Below, piece by piece: positions 9,900-20,700 of a stretch of DNA of 28,726 nucleotides; position 1 is the first letter of the stretch; every line of letters begins with the position of its first letter. Both the position numbers and the translations under genes were made by a program. The notes beneath the pieces were generated by a model. It made no database searches. It was not told where the DNA came from and worked only from the letters and a program-made list of their open reading frames with translations. The stretch comes from Pelagophyceae sp. CCMP2097 (lineage: Eukaryota; Sar; Pelagophyceae), in assembly GCA_026770575.1 (NCBI GenBank), contig MU657718.1:2831-31556 (forward strand), read 5' to 3'.

Positions 9900-10130
9900 G
9901 TGAAACACTCCCAATGCTAATAAGCCGAAAATACATTGACCTCGCAAATAAAAATATGCAACTTGGGACGCCTTGTCCGCGCTGACAGTGAAAGCTATGG
10001 AGCTGATTTCGGTGCCATCGTACGGCCTCGTGTCTGGTCTCTGCGCAGCCCCAAAACATTTGCTCTAGGGGCACTGCGCGCCCCTACAAGACCACCAAGG
10101 CGGCTATGGTCGTAACTCGGTCAAATCGTC

Positions 10131-10209
10131 GAACGGTGTGTCCTCAATCGCGGCAGGAGGTAGCCATGGGCACCCTCTAGCCGGAATCGACCTTGAGGAC
10201 ACACCGTTC
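10131..10209. other. 17-bp perfect inverted repeat spanning 79 bp
   Basis: gaacggtgtgtcctcaa at 10131-10147 is an exact reverse complement of 10193-10209, enclosing 45 bases. The overall span equals that of the 7970-8048 hairpin module (79 bp), but the sequences are unrelated. It may be a small foldback element or a structured RNA; no sequence evidence decides. Confidence 0.7.
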
Positions 10210-10517
10210 CGACATTTTATCAAAAGACTTGTCATTCCCGTGTGGGTACTTCGTATAAAAAGCCTATACGTGCCTCTAGAGAGCCAAGAAGATGGGCCTG
10301 TGCGTTGCCAACGCCATGCCACCGGCTTCCAGAGCGGTTTCGAGCGCCATCAACAAAAAACACGTCCTATAGGACGCCCCATCGACCGTCATCAAATCGT
10401 CACAATATCTCAATAAGTACCCCCAAAAGGAGTTTATGAATTGCCCAAAGGCTCAATAAGCCTGTATTTTCGGTTTATTGCGAACAAACACTCTGTCTCC
10501 TTTCCGTGTTTCTGCAG

Positions 10518-10558
10518 GTGCGATTGGACCAGCTTATCGCCGAAAAGAGACTCGGGAC
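10518..10558 (+). CDS. Candidate 41-nt internal exon
   Basis: A pyrimidine-rich tract and tttctgcag precede G at 10518, and gtgagc follows at 10559. Between them the frame reads VRLDQLIAEKRLG in phase 0. This could continue the candidate exon 8350-8469 (SREQL joined to VRLDQLI). No further downstream exon was found, so support is limited to the splice signals and the charged helical sequence. Confidence 0.25.
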
Positions 10559-11655
10559 GTGAGCAATGCCAGTATAGATATTAGACGCCGTTCTCAAGCG
10601 CAGCGAGCCGAAATCGCTGAATGAAGTTAAGGCCGCTCGTGTAAAACGCCTCAACGGAAAATGGTTGGTTTTCAACGGAATGGTTGGCTTTCCCTCCCAA
10701 CCTTCGAACTGGGAGGCGCCGCCCCGCCGCGCACCGACGCCCCCCTGGGGTCAGGAGTGTCGCGATGGACGCGCCACGGCGCCTATACCCCGGGACCGCG
10801 AGCCTCCTTTCCCCTGGAGGCGCGCGGGCTGTTTTCGGTGTGTCCGAAAATGGTCTCGCCTGAAGCGCTCCAACTCCCCGATGCGGTCGAACTGCCCCAA
10901 TATGAAGCCGGGCCCATGCTCGGGACGTACCGCGCGTGCGCGCGCCGCCGCCAGACCTCGCCTGCCGGCTCGGGGAAGGCCGTCGGGCCGAGGCTCGGCA
11001 GCCCCACTTTTGCGCGTTCGTTTGGGCGAAACTTGGCTCGCTGCGCTCGATAATCGCGCCTCGGGAGGTTCATATCAAATCTTAAGTACTGCACGCATGT
11101 TCCAAAGTCAAATTGCCAAAATTTAAAACGAGATTCCGTTGAACTTTGGGCGCGATTATGTCAGCGCGGACCCCGCCCGCGGAGCTCAAGTTGGCGGATC
11201 TTGAAAGCTTGCATCGAGGCGCGTCGACTCCATCAAACAGTTTGTCTCAATTCGAGAATCGTGATTTTGAGAACCAATTGTTGAGAACGGCGCCTATATA
11301 TATTGGGCGACGAATGTTGATTGGCTTGCGATCACGTGCGTTGGCTGCCAACACTGGACAAAGAGCGGAGCGTTTTTAGCGATAACGAAGAACTTTGTTT
11401 CGGCGGTCGAAATCGAAGAGAGCTGTTCTGCGCGTCGCCTCGGCGCGTCGGCTCCCTTGTTGGCAGCTGGACCAAGAAGTCCAATATCGGTTTTTGATCC
11501 AGCGTCGCGGACGAGCCCCAACGAGGCCCTCATCCTCCCGATCGATATTTGCCGGGGATATTGAGCGGAAGAGCATCGCCGAGATTTCGCCGGTCCATAC
11601 GACTTTTTAAAAGCCCTTTTTGGAACCCCAATTTTTAAAAAGAAGTTCCTTAAAC

Positions 11656-11740
11656 CGCGCGGCCGCGCGGCCGCTCGGAGAGCGGCCGCGCCGGAGAGCG
11701 GCCGCGCCGGAGACGGCCGCGGCGGCCGCCGGCGCGCGTT
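11656..11740. repeat. GC-rich block with five GCGGCCGC octamers
   Basis: GCGGCCGC occurs at 11659, 11667, 11682, 11698 and 11722. Part of the block is a tandem repeat of ggagagcggccgcgcc. It lies immediately 3' of the minus-strand gene's stop codon at 11749-11751, in its presumed 3' untranslated region. Confidence 0.75.
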
Positions 11741-11748
11741 TCCAGCCG

Positions 11749-14700
11749 CTAAGGCTCGGGCACCACGTCGACCGCGGCGGCGTCGACCGCGGCGGCGTCG
11801 ACCGCGGCGGCGTCGACCGCGGCGGCGTCGACCGCTGCGTCGGCCGCCGCAGCAGCCGCGGCGGCGGCGTCGGCGGGCGCGTCGGGCGGCGCCGAGAGCG
11901 CCTCGATCTCGCGCAGCACCTTGTCGTGCCTAAGCGCGGCGTTATGGCGGGCCTCGATGCGGGATCACGTCTGCGCGGGCTTTTACAGCAGTTGCCACTT
12001 GATTTCCGAAAGTCCAAAACCAAAAGCCTCGGCCAAAAGCAAAAGCCAAAACCAAAGGCATGTCAAAATCTCAATAAGGCGGATATTTAGGATTTTATCA
12101 AATCAACTTCCTACATTTTTGGGCACAATTCTCACAAATAAGACTTTTGGGATTTTATTAAATCTTTAAATATCTGCCTTAATGAGATTTTGACATCTTT
12201 GGTTTTGGATCTTGGATTTTTGCTTTTGCTTTTGGCCGGTGCTTTTGGACTTTCGGAAATCAAGTGGCAACTGCCGTAATTTCCCACACCCGGTCGGCAT
12301 CATCTCGTGCCTGCCTCTCTTTGGAGGACCGCACACGAAATCCCGCTGCCTCTCGCCCCCCGGGCGCCGTGCCCGCTTCCTCGGCATGCGTCGGCATGTG
12401 TTGAGAATTGTTCGTATTCGAGACGGTCCCTCGAGGCGGTCCCCCGAGGCGGTCCCTTTCGACGGTTCCTCTCGGGTCCTTGAAGAGCTTTCTGGACGGG
12501 CCCCTGCAGAGGCCTCTTTGGCGGCCACTTGCGAGGCCCCTGGTCGCTTGCGATGCCTCTTTTGAGGGCTCTTGCACACGGTTCCTATCAATCTCCGGAC
12601 GGCGCCCTCTTTGGCGGCCATTCGCCAGACCGAATGCACGGCCCCTTGGAGGGTCCCTTTGGACAGGCCCTCTGGAGACTGGATGGTCTCTCTGGACGGC
12701 CCCTCTGGACGGGCCCGACGGGCCCTCTGGACGGTCCATCCAGACGGCCCCCTGAAATGTCTCTCTCTGCACGACGGCCCCTCTGGACGGTCCCTCTGGA
12801 AAGTCCATTTGAAGGGTCCATCTGGGCGTCGCTGAACGGTCCGTTTCGAGCAGCGAGGGCGCCGGAGGAGGCTCGACGGGACACTCCCCGCGCGGGGCTC
12901 CTCGCGCGGGGCTCCTCGCGCGGGGCTCCCCGCGCGGGGCTCCCCGCACGGGGCTCCCCGCACGGGGCCTTGGCCAGCGCCGACTCGTTCCACGGGCCCT
13001 TGCACGGGCCCTCGAGGCGGTCCCTCGCAAGGCCTCTTTCATGGGTGCGGCCTCTTGCAAAGGCGCATGCGAAATGCCCTCGAAAATCCGCCTCGAAAAG
13101 GCCCCTTGCGCAGTCTCATGCAAAGGCCCCTTGGACAAGGCCTCTCGCACGGGTTTTCTGCAAGGTGCACTCCCTTTGGATGGGCCTCGAGGCAAGGCGG
13201 GAGGCGGCTCCCTTGAAAACGCGGGTCCTCGCACGGCGCCTCGCGCGGACCCTGGGAAGACGCTTTGCGAGGCGCCTCGAAAGGGCCCTTTGGCGGTCTT
13301 TGCGAGGCTCCCGTTGGCCTCTACTGTGGCCTCTTCGACGGCGGCGCCTCGTGCGGTCAGAGGGCGGGCCTCCCGGTCCCTCGCGGGGCCCTCGGCGCCT
13401 GCAAGGCCACTCGAAAAGGGCCCTTGCACGGGCCTCTCGAAAAGGGCCATTGCAGAGGGCCCTCGCAAGGCTCCTTGTGGATATGCCTCGCCCCGGCGCC
13501 CAAGGACGGGCCCTTTGCGAGGCCGGGGCGGCGGCACCCTCGCCCGGTGTGCATCGTCACCGGAGCCACAGCCTTGATGGGATGCACCCGATCCGTACGG
13601 GGTCCCATGCGGCGGCTCGGGGCCCTTTGACGACCCGGAAGACGCGGCGAGGCGCCCGCATCGGGTCGAAGACGATGGCCGCCAAGAAGGACCGTCACGA
13701 TGATCGAGCCCGTCGAGGAGATTTAGATTATGGGCTCCGTTTTTGGCGACTAAATTACTCTGGCTCGAGAAGGAGGGCCGTCTGGAAGAATGCGGAGGAC
13801 CGTCTTCAAGGCCAGAGGGCAAGGCCTTCTCGAGGACATTCTTGGGGCCGTCTCGAGACCGTGCCAAGCAACGCTCGAAAAACGTCTCTCGAGGGCCGTC
13901 TCGAAGACCGTCTCAAGGGCCGTCTCGACGACGGTTCCTCGTTTTGAGGCAGTCTCGAGGGCCGTCTCAAGGGCCGTCTCGAGACTGCCTCGAGGGCCGT
14001 CACGAGGACCGTCTTCAGAACCGTCTCGATGCCGCCCCCAAGCCGTCGAGAAGGACCGTCTCAAGTTCGTTTTGAGGCCGTTGAGAGGCCGTCTCGAGAA
14101 CGGTCTCGAGAACGGTCTCGAGAACGGTCTCGAGAACGGTCTCGAGAACGGTCTCGAGGACGGTCTCGAGGACGGTCTCGAGGTCGGCGTGAGACCGCCT
14201 CGAGGGCCATCAAGAGGGCCGTGAAGAGACAGTTTGTTGAGCCATCTCGAGGGCCGTCTCGAGGGCCGTCTCGAGGACCGCCTGAAGAGCCGGGACCCTC
14301 TCGATGTCGTTTTGGGACCCTCTCGAGACCGTCTCGAGGGCCGTCTCGAGGACCGTCTTAAGGGCCATCTTCAAAGCTGTCTGAAGAGCCGTTCTCAAGC
14401 ATCGTCTCAAGGACCGTCTCAAGGACCGTCTCAAGGACCGTCTCAAGGATCGTCTCGAGGACCGTCTCAAGGATCGTCTCGAGGCCGTCTTCAAGACCGT
14501 TTTGATGGCGTCTCCGAGCCGTCTGTCTCGAGGACCGTCTCGAGGGGCCGTCTCGAGGGCCGTCTCGAGGACCGGCTCGAGGATCGTCTTCAGGTCGTCT
14601 CAAGGTCGTTTTGGGACCGCCAAGAGACCGCCGAGAGGGCCGTCTCGAGGGCCGTCTCGAGACCGTCTGAAGGACCGTCTCAAGGGCCGTCTCGAGTGCC

Positions 14701-17700
14701 GCCTCGAGTGCCGTCTCAAGGGCCGCCTCGAGTGCCGTCTCGAGTGCCGTCTCGAGGATGTTTTGAGACCGTCACGAGGGCCGTTAGGAGGGCCGTTTTT
14801 TAGGGCCGTTTTTGAGGGCCGTTTCGAGGGCCGTTTTTGAGGGCCGTCTTCCAAGCTGCCTCAGAGGCCTTTGAGAAGACCGTCGCAAAGGCCGTTTTTG
14901 CCATTTCCTCAGGGGCGCTGGACATGGCCATGATGCCGCCTTCTCGTAGTTGATGTTGAGGTCGAGCGACTGCGCAAAATGGTCGCGCGCTTGCTCGAGC
15001 TGCCTGCGGGCAAGACGGTGAAAATGCGGGCAACACGGTGAAAAGCGCCCCAAAAGACAAGGCAATGTTACCCGAGGGAATAGTGGCAAAGGCCGATGTT
15101 GTGCGACGTGACGTGGTGCGCGCCGATGTGCACCTCGATCACAGGTCAGATCGATCACAGGTCAGATGGGGACCGGGTCCATCTCAAAAGTGCAAACTGT
15201 CGAGCGCAAAAGAGGCGACAACGCCGGATCCAAGGGAGTGGCGTTGCGTCGTCCCGCGCTCGAAGAAGACCACAATAAGAAAGGGCGATTCACGGCCCGA
15301 TGCGATGCCCCGCGTGGTCCCTTTTTCCCCGCGACGGCGAGTCGCCCAATGTCCCGATGCACCATCCCTCGAAGCAAGACTATGCACTTGCAACGCGCGA
15401 CACGTCGCACCGTCGAGACGTGGTAGAACTCGAGCGCCTTTTGATAGTCCCGGATGCCGTAGTAGAAGCGGCCGACCTATTTGCTCGAACTGGGCACGGG
15501 CCCCAAACAAGGCACGACGGCCAAAACAAGGCACAACGGACCTCGAAGGCGACGTCCTTGGCTCTGTCCAGCGCGAAGTAGTTGGCCCAGACGCGAGGCA
15601 GGTTTCGGCACAGATCATTCCGCAGTTTCTGGCCGCAGGCAGGCACCTATGGCCATTTTCGTGCGACTCGGAATGCACTGTTCAATGCATCAAAGACCGG
15701 GCAAAACGACTGGAAATGCACCTGGTTCAGAATCACGTCCCTGAACTTGTAAAACACGTCCGGGTCCCAGTCGCTCAGCTTGAGCAGCGCCACGACGGCT
15801 TTCAGGGCCGGGGCCTATGCGGCATCAAAAGTACAAAATCGGGCTGGGCAACCCGAAATCCGCAACGACGCCACGAGCGCGCGGCTTCGAGGCCCGGCGG
15901 CCGCCCGGGCGGCCGCGGGCGGCGGACGTCTGGCCTCTGGCAGTACAGAGGCGGGAGCGCGGGCCGCCTCGAGGGCCGCCGGATCGTCTCGCGGCCCGTC
16001 TCTGCGGTTTTTGGGGCCGTTCAAAAGCCGCGTTGGGGCCGTTCAAAAGCCGCTTCCCGAATCTCGACGGCGCCTCGCGGACCGGGGCGCCCGTCTCAAG
16101 CCGCCTCGATGGCCGTCGGAGAGGCCGTCTCGAGTTCATCTCGGTACTTCATCTCGGGGCCGTCGAAAAGGACCGTCAAAGGGCTTGTCAAGAAGGCAAG
16201 TCTCCAAGCCTGTCCTGGGGCCGTCGAGAGGGGCAGTCTCGCAATGGTCTTGGACCTCGAGAGGGCCGCCGTTCAGGCCGTCTCGAGGGTCTCGCGAGGC
16301 CGCCTGCGGGAACGCCGAGGGGACGCTGACTCACGAGGCGTCGTCGAGAGGGCCGTCAAGAGGCCTTCTTGAGACCGCCTCGGGCTTGTCTCGGGGCCGT
16401 CCCGAGGACCGTCTTGTCTCGGGGGCCGTTTCGGTGCTTCTCCGTGATGCCTCGATGCCGTCCCGATGCCGTCTCGATGCCGTCTCGAGACCGTCGCGAG
16501 ACCCGTCTCAAGGACCGTCTCGAGGGCTCTCTTTGAAGCCATTTCGAGGACCGTCTTGAGGCGCCTCGAAGGCCATCCCGAGAATCAAGGCAAACTCGAG
16601 GGCCGTCCTGGGGCCGTCCTGGGGCCGTCTTGAGGACTGTCTTGAACGCCGTCTCGAGGCCGTCTTTGAGGACCGTCTCGAGGGCCGCCTCGAGGGCCGG
16701 CTTAAGTCCGTCTCAAGGCCGTCTCGAAAACCGTCCCAAGGGCAGTCTTGAGGCCGGCCTCTGGACAGTTTCGAGGACCGTTTCGAGGACCGTCTCGAGG
16801 ACCGTCTCGAGACCGTCTCGAGACCGTCTCGAGACCGCCTCGAGACCGCCTCGAGAGGCCGTCTCGAACCCGTCTCGGGCCCGTCTCGGGACTGTCTCGA
16901 GGACCGTCTCGAGGACCGTCCTGGGGCCGTCTTCAGGCCGTCTTGGGCCGTCTCGAGGGGCCGATTTATGACCGTTGGGTTCGACTCGAGACCATCTTCA
17001 AGCCGTCCAGACCGCCTCAAGGACCGTCTCGAGGCCATCTTGGGGCCGTCTTGAGGCCGTCGAAACCGTCTCAAGGACCGTCTCGAGGCCAGTCACGAGA
17101 CCGCCTTTGGGCCGTTTCGAAGACCGTCTCGAGGGCCATCTCGAGGGCCATCAAGGAAGTCGTCTCGAGGCCGCCTCGAGAGCATCGAGAGACCGTCGCG
17201 AGAGACCGTCGCGAGAGACCGTTTCAAGGACCGTCGCGAGGCCCGTCTCGAGAACCGCCTCGAGGGCCGTCGGGGGACCGCCTCTCGAGGGCCGCCGAGA
17301 GGCCGCCTGCAGGGCCGCCTCTCGAGCCCGCCGTTTCGAGGGCCGTCTCGAGGACCGTCTTTGGGGCCGTCTCGAGGGCCATCTCAAGGACCGCCTTCAA
17401 GAAGGCCGTTCCAAGGGCCATCTCGAGGACCGTCGAGGGCCGCCCTTGGTGCCGGTTCGAGGACCGACGAGGGACAGTGGAGAGGTCGGTCAAGAGACCG
17501 CCTCGAGGCCGTCTCCGGGTCGTCTCCGGGTCGTCTCCGGGTCGTCTTGAAGCCGTCTTAGGGACCGTCTTGGGACCGCTTCGAGGACCGTCTTTGAGAC
17601 CGTCTCGAGGGCCGTCTCGAGGACCGTCCTGGGGCCGTCTCAAGGGCCACCGAGAGGCCGTCGCGAGGACCGTCTTTGAGACGGTCTCGAGGGCCGTCTC

Positions 17701-20700
17701 GAGGACCGTATTGAGGCCGGTGCGGCGACCGTCTCGGGTGTCTTTGGCGGTCCGTTGAGGTCTGGCGGTCCGTTGAGGTCTCGAGACTGCCCCGCGGTCC
17801 GTGGACTGGGCCCTTGGAGGCGGCGTTGCAGACGGCCCTCGAGACGGCCGTCCTTGGGGAGGGTGAAGCGGTCCTTGGGGTGTTCGAAGCGGCCTTTTTG
17901 GGGCGCATCGCTTTTCCAAGAAGGTTACCTGCGCGTCCTCCTTGAGCGACTTTTGCAAGACGAAGAAATCGTTCGGCCTAAGTTCCGTTGGAGTTTCGTG
18001 CCGTTCAAAAACACACAAAATACATACACAAACACAAATACGAAAAGTGCTGAATACAACGGACCCGAATCGAACGACGGCGTCCTGGAAGATATGTCCC
18101 AAATGCGCAAACTTCAACGCTCTTTGCGCCGCCGCATTTTCGCAAGCCTCTGTCCACGCCATGGGCGCCGCCGCGCTCGCCTCCACCGCCGCGTCCGCCG
18201 CCGACGGGGCCGCATCGCTCGCTTCGTCGCCTGGAAATGATCGGTCAAGCTCCGCGCGCGGGATTCTGCCACCCGACTTCGTATTGGCCCATACGAGCGC
18301 GCGGGACTCGGGGCTCTCGGCGAGAGGGCGCTTCGAAGCCCGTCGATTGGGCTCGTCCACCCCCGTCTGGACCGTCGACGGGGCCGTGTACGACCCCCTG
18401 TCGGACCGTAAGGACCGCCACGTACCGACACGGTGGGGCGTGTCTGGCCGTCTCCGGCCCGGCGAGGGTCCGTCTCGGGCCGTTGAGGGGCCGTCGAGGG
18501 GCCGTCGAGGCGTCGCAGCAGGACGGTCATGCATCCAGAGGCCGTCTCCGTCTCGGGGCCGTCTCGGGGCCGTCTCGGGGCCGTCTCCGGACTTTCTTTG
18601 TGCCCCCCCCTCGCGGGGCCGCGCCGTCTCCGGGGCCGCATAGGTAGTTGGACGACGACGACGGGGGCGAAGAAGACCGTCTACGAGACCGCCATCGGAC
18701 CGTTGAGCGTCCCTCTCCCCGCATATGCATCGCATGGGCCCGTCTACGAGGTCTCTGTCGGAAAACGGGGCCTCCGTCGAGGGTCCCACGGAACCGTCGA
18801 CGGTGCAGCCGTCTCCAGGGCCGTCTCGGACCGGGGCCGTAGAGGGGCTTGAACGGAGGCGCCCCCCGCGGTCCGACAGAGGGCCGTCTCGGGGGCGTAC
18901 AACCGCGTCCGTCTAGGAACCGTCGACGGTGCAGCCGTCTCCAGGGCCGCGTGGGACCTTCGAGGGGCCGCATCGGACCGTCGACGGAGCGCATCGGACC
19001 GTCTCCGGGGCCGCATCGGGCCGTCGAGGGGCATTTCGAGGGGCCTTTCCTGGACCGTCTCCGGGGCATTTCCCGGACCGCCTCCGTCGGACCCTGGGGA
19101 CCGGCCGGGACCGACAAAGGGGCCGTAGATGACCATCGTCGAGGGGTCCCTCTATCCGTAGAGGAGTCGCGTGGGGCCGTCTACGGGGGCGCATCGGACC
19201 GTCTGCGGCCTCCGTCGGACGACGGAGGCCTCCGTCAAGGAGTCGCATGACCAACCGACGGCACTGCCGCTTCCAGGGCCGCTTCGGCCACGTCTCGACC
19301 CCGTCTCGGAGCCCGTCTCGGAGCCATCGAGGAGCCATCGAGGGGCCTTGAACATACCGCCTCGCGGACCGACAAAGCCTTGCCAGAGTCAAGGACCGTC
19401 TCCGGACCGTCTCCTCGGACCCGGTAGACAAGGCCCCCGACTTGGATCAGGTGGTTTTCGCACCCGTTTTCGCACCCCGACGCGTACTTTCGAGAAGGGC
19501 CCTCGATGCCGCCCTTGCAAATAGCCGGCAGTGGCCCAACAGGCGCACCCAGCACCCAACAAGTGCGCACCCAGCAGCACGAAGACGGAGACCTTGAGCG
19601 AGGCCTCCTCCTGCGGGTTGTGCAGCGCGAAGCCGCCGCGCGAGGCGCAGTACAGGCCTACACGGCGCTCCAGACACGCCGCTGCAAGACCCCAAAAGAC
19701 GCACCCAGCGCGTGGTAGTTGACCATGACGGAGAACGACCCGTGCACCGCAATGTGCGGGTCCAACTTGCCCCTGAACTGCTCCGGGTTGTTGTTGCCCT
19801 ACGATTTCAGGGAATTTCGGGGGTCCAACGGAAACAGTGCCGCGCACCTTATCGCCGGAGATGACCACGGCGCGGCCGCCCGACAGCGCCACCTAATTGC
19901 CGTCCGACGGGTTTGGATGCCGTCCGCCGCGTTGCCCTCTCGGCGGGTTTGCGTCCAGCGGGTGTGCGTCTCGACGGCCCGCGCACGCCGCGGTGCGCAA
20001 CGAGGCGGCCCTGCGTCGCGCGGCGGGTGTTTCCTTTCGGTGCGTCGCCGTGCAGAGCCGCGTGGGGCCCGGTATGGGTTTTCCATATTCGGGCGCGCAC
20101 GTGCTGAATTCGCACCTCTTCGAGACAGTCGCTTCGAGACAGTCGTAGAGACGGTCCCGAAGCCGTTGCAAAAGGCAGTCAGAGAAGAGGCCCGTCTCGA
20201 CGGCCTCTCCATGGTCCTCGAGGCGGCTTGGAGAAAATAACGGTCCTGAAGACGGCCCTCTCGGCGGCCCTTCAAACGGCCCTTCAAACGGTCTTTTCAA
20301 ACCGTCTTGAGCCGAGACGGCCCTCGGGACGGTCTGAAGAGACGGCTCTCGAGACGGTCTTCAGACGACTCTGAAGACGATTCTCGAGACGGTCTTCTAT
20401 ACGGCCTTCTATACGGCCTTCTATACGGCCTCCAAACGACCTCGAGACGGTCCTGGAAACGGCCCTCGAGACGGCCTTCTCGACGGTCTCTTGGGGGGCC
20501 TCTTGACAGACTCGAGACGGGCCCAAGACGGTCCTCGAGACGGCCCTCGAGACGGTCCTGAAAACGGCCCTCGAGACGGCCCTCTCGAGACGGCCTCAAA
20601 ACGGCCGCGAGACGGCCCTGAAGACGGCCCTCGAGACGGGCTCGAGGCCGTCGTAGAAACGGAGACGACGAAGAGACGGTCCCGAAGCCCGTCTCGAAAG

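Larger units (their letters stand above)
9900..11748. other. Intergenic stretch without a recognised gene
   Basis: Apart from the hairpin at 10131-10209, a possible 41-nt exon at 10518-10558 and five GCGGCCGC octamers at 11659-11729, I find nothing assignable. Frames of up to about 150 codons at 10661-11126 are GC-driven and show no domain. The right part is presumably the 3' flank of the minus-strand methyltransferase-like gene that ends at 11749. Confidence 0.5.
11749..15814 (-). other. Exons 16-21 of the methyltransferase-like gene
   Basis: Exon bounds: 15814-15722, 15646-15542, 15476-15411, 15133-15072, 15003-14937, 11952-11749. Exons 16-17 encode DWDPDVFYKFRDVILNQ and LPRVWANYFALDRAKDVAFE. 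Exons 18-20 encode the TPR-like helices. The junction of exon 20 to 21 needs a GC donor at 14936 and gives NINYEKA joined to ARHNAALRHDKVL. It is the least certain junction, because exon 21 is 3 kb away. Exon 21 ends with a stop at 11749-11751. Confidence 0.74.

Noticed and set aside
12260..13867. Minus-strand open frame of 535 codons
   Set aside because: It runs across the short-unit arrays and reads as periodic Pro/Arg/Gly/Ser sequence. Units of 12 bp keep frames open by arithmetic, and it overlaps the last intron of a phase-supported gene.
12529..13947. Plus-strand open frame of 472 codons
   Set aside because: Same repeat region read on the other strand, with compositional repeats and no domain.
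15038..16372. Plus-strand frame of 444 codons
   Set aside because: It is antisense to exons 16-19, which encode recognisable TPR-like helices; its own translation shows no motif.
17224..18789. Minus-strand frame of 521 codons as one gene
   Set aside because: Only two pieces (18230-18065 and 17977-17929) carry conserved sequence, and these are exons with splice sites. The rest is repeat-derived.
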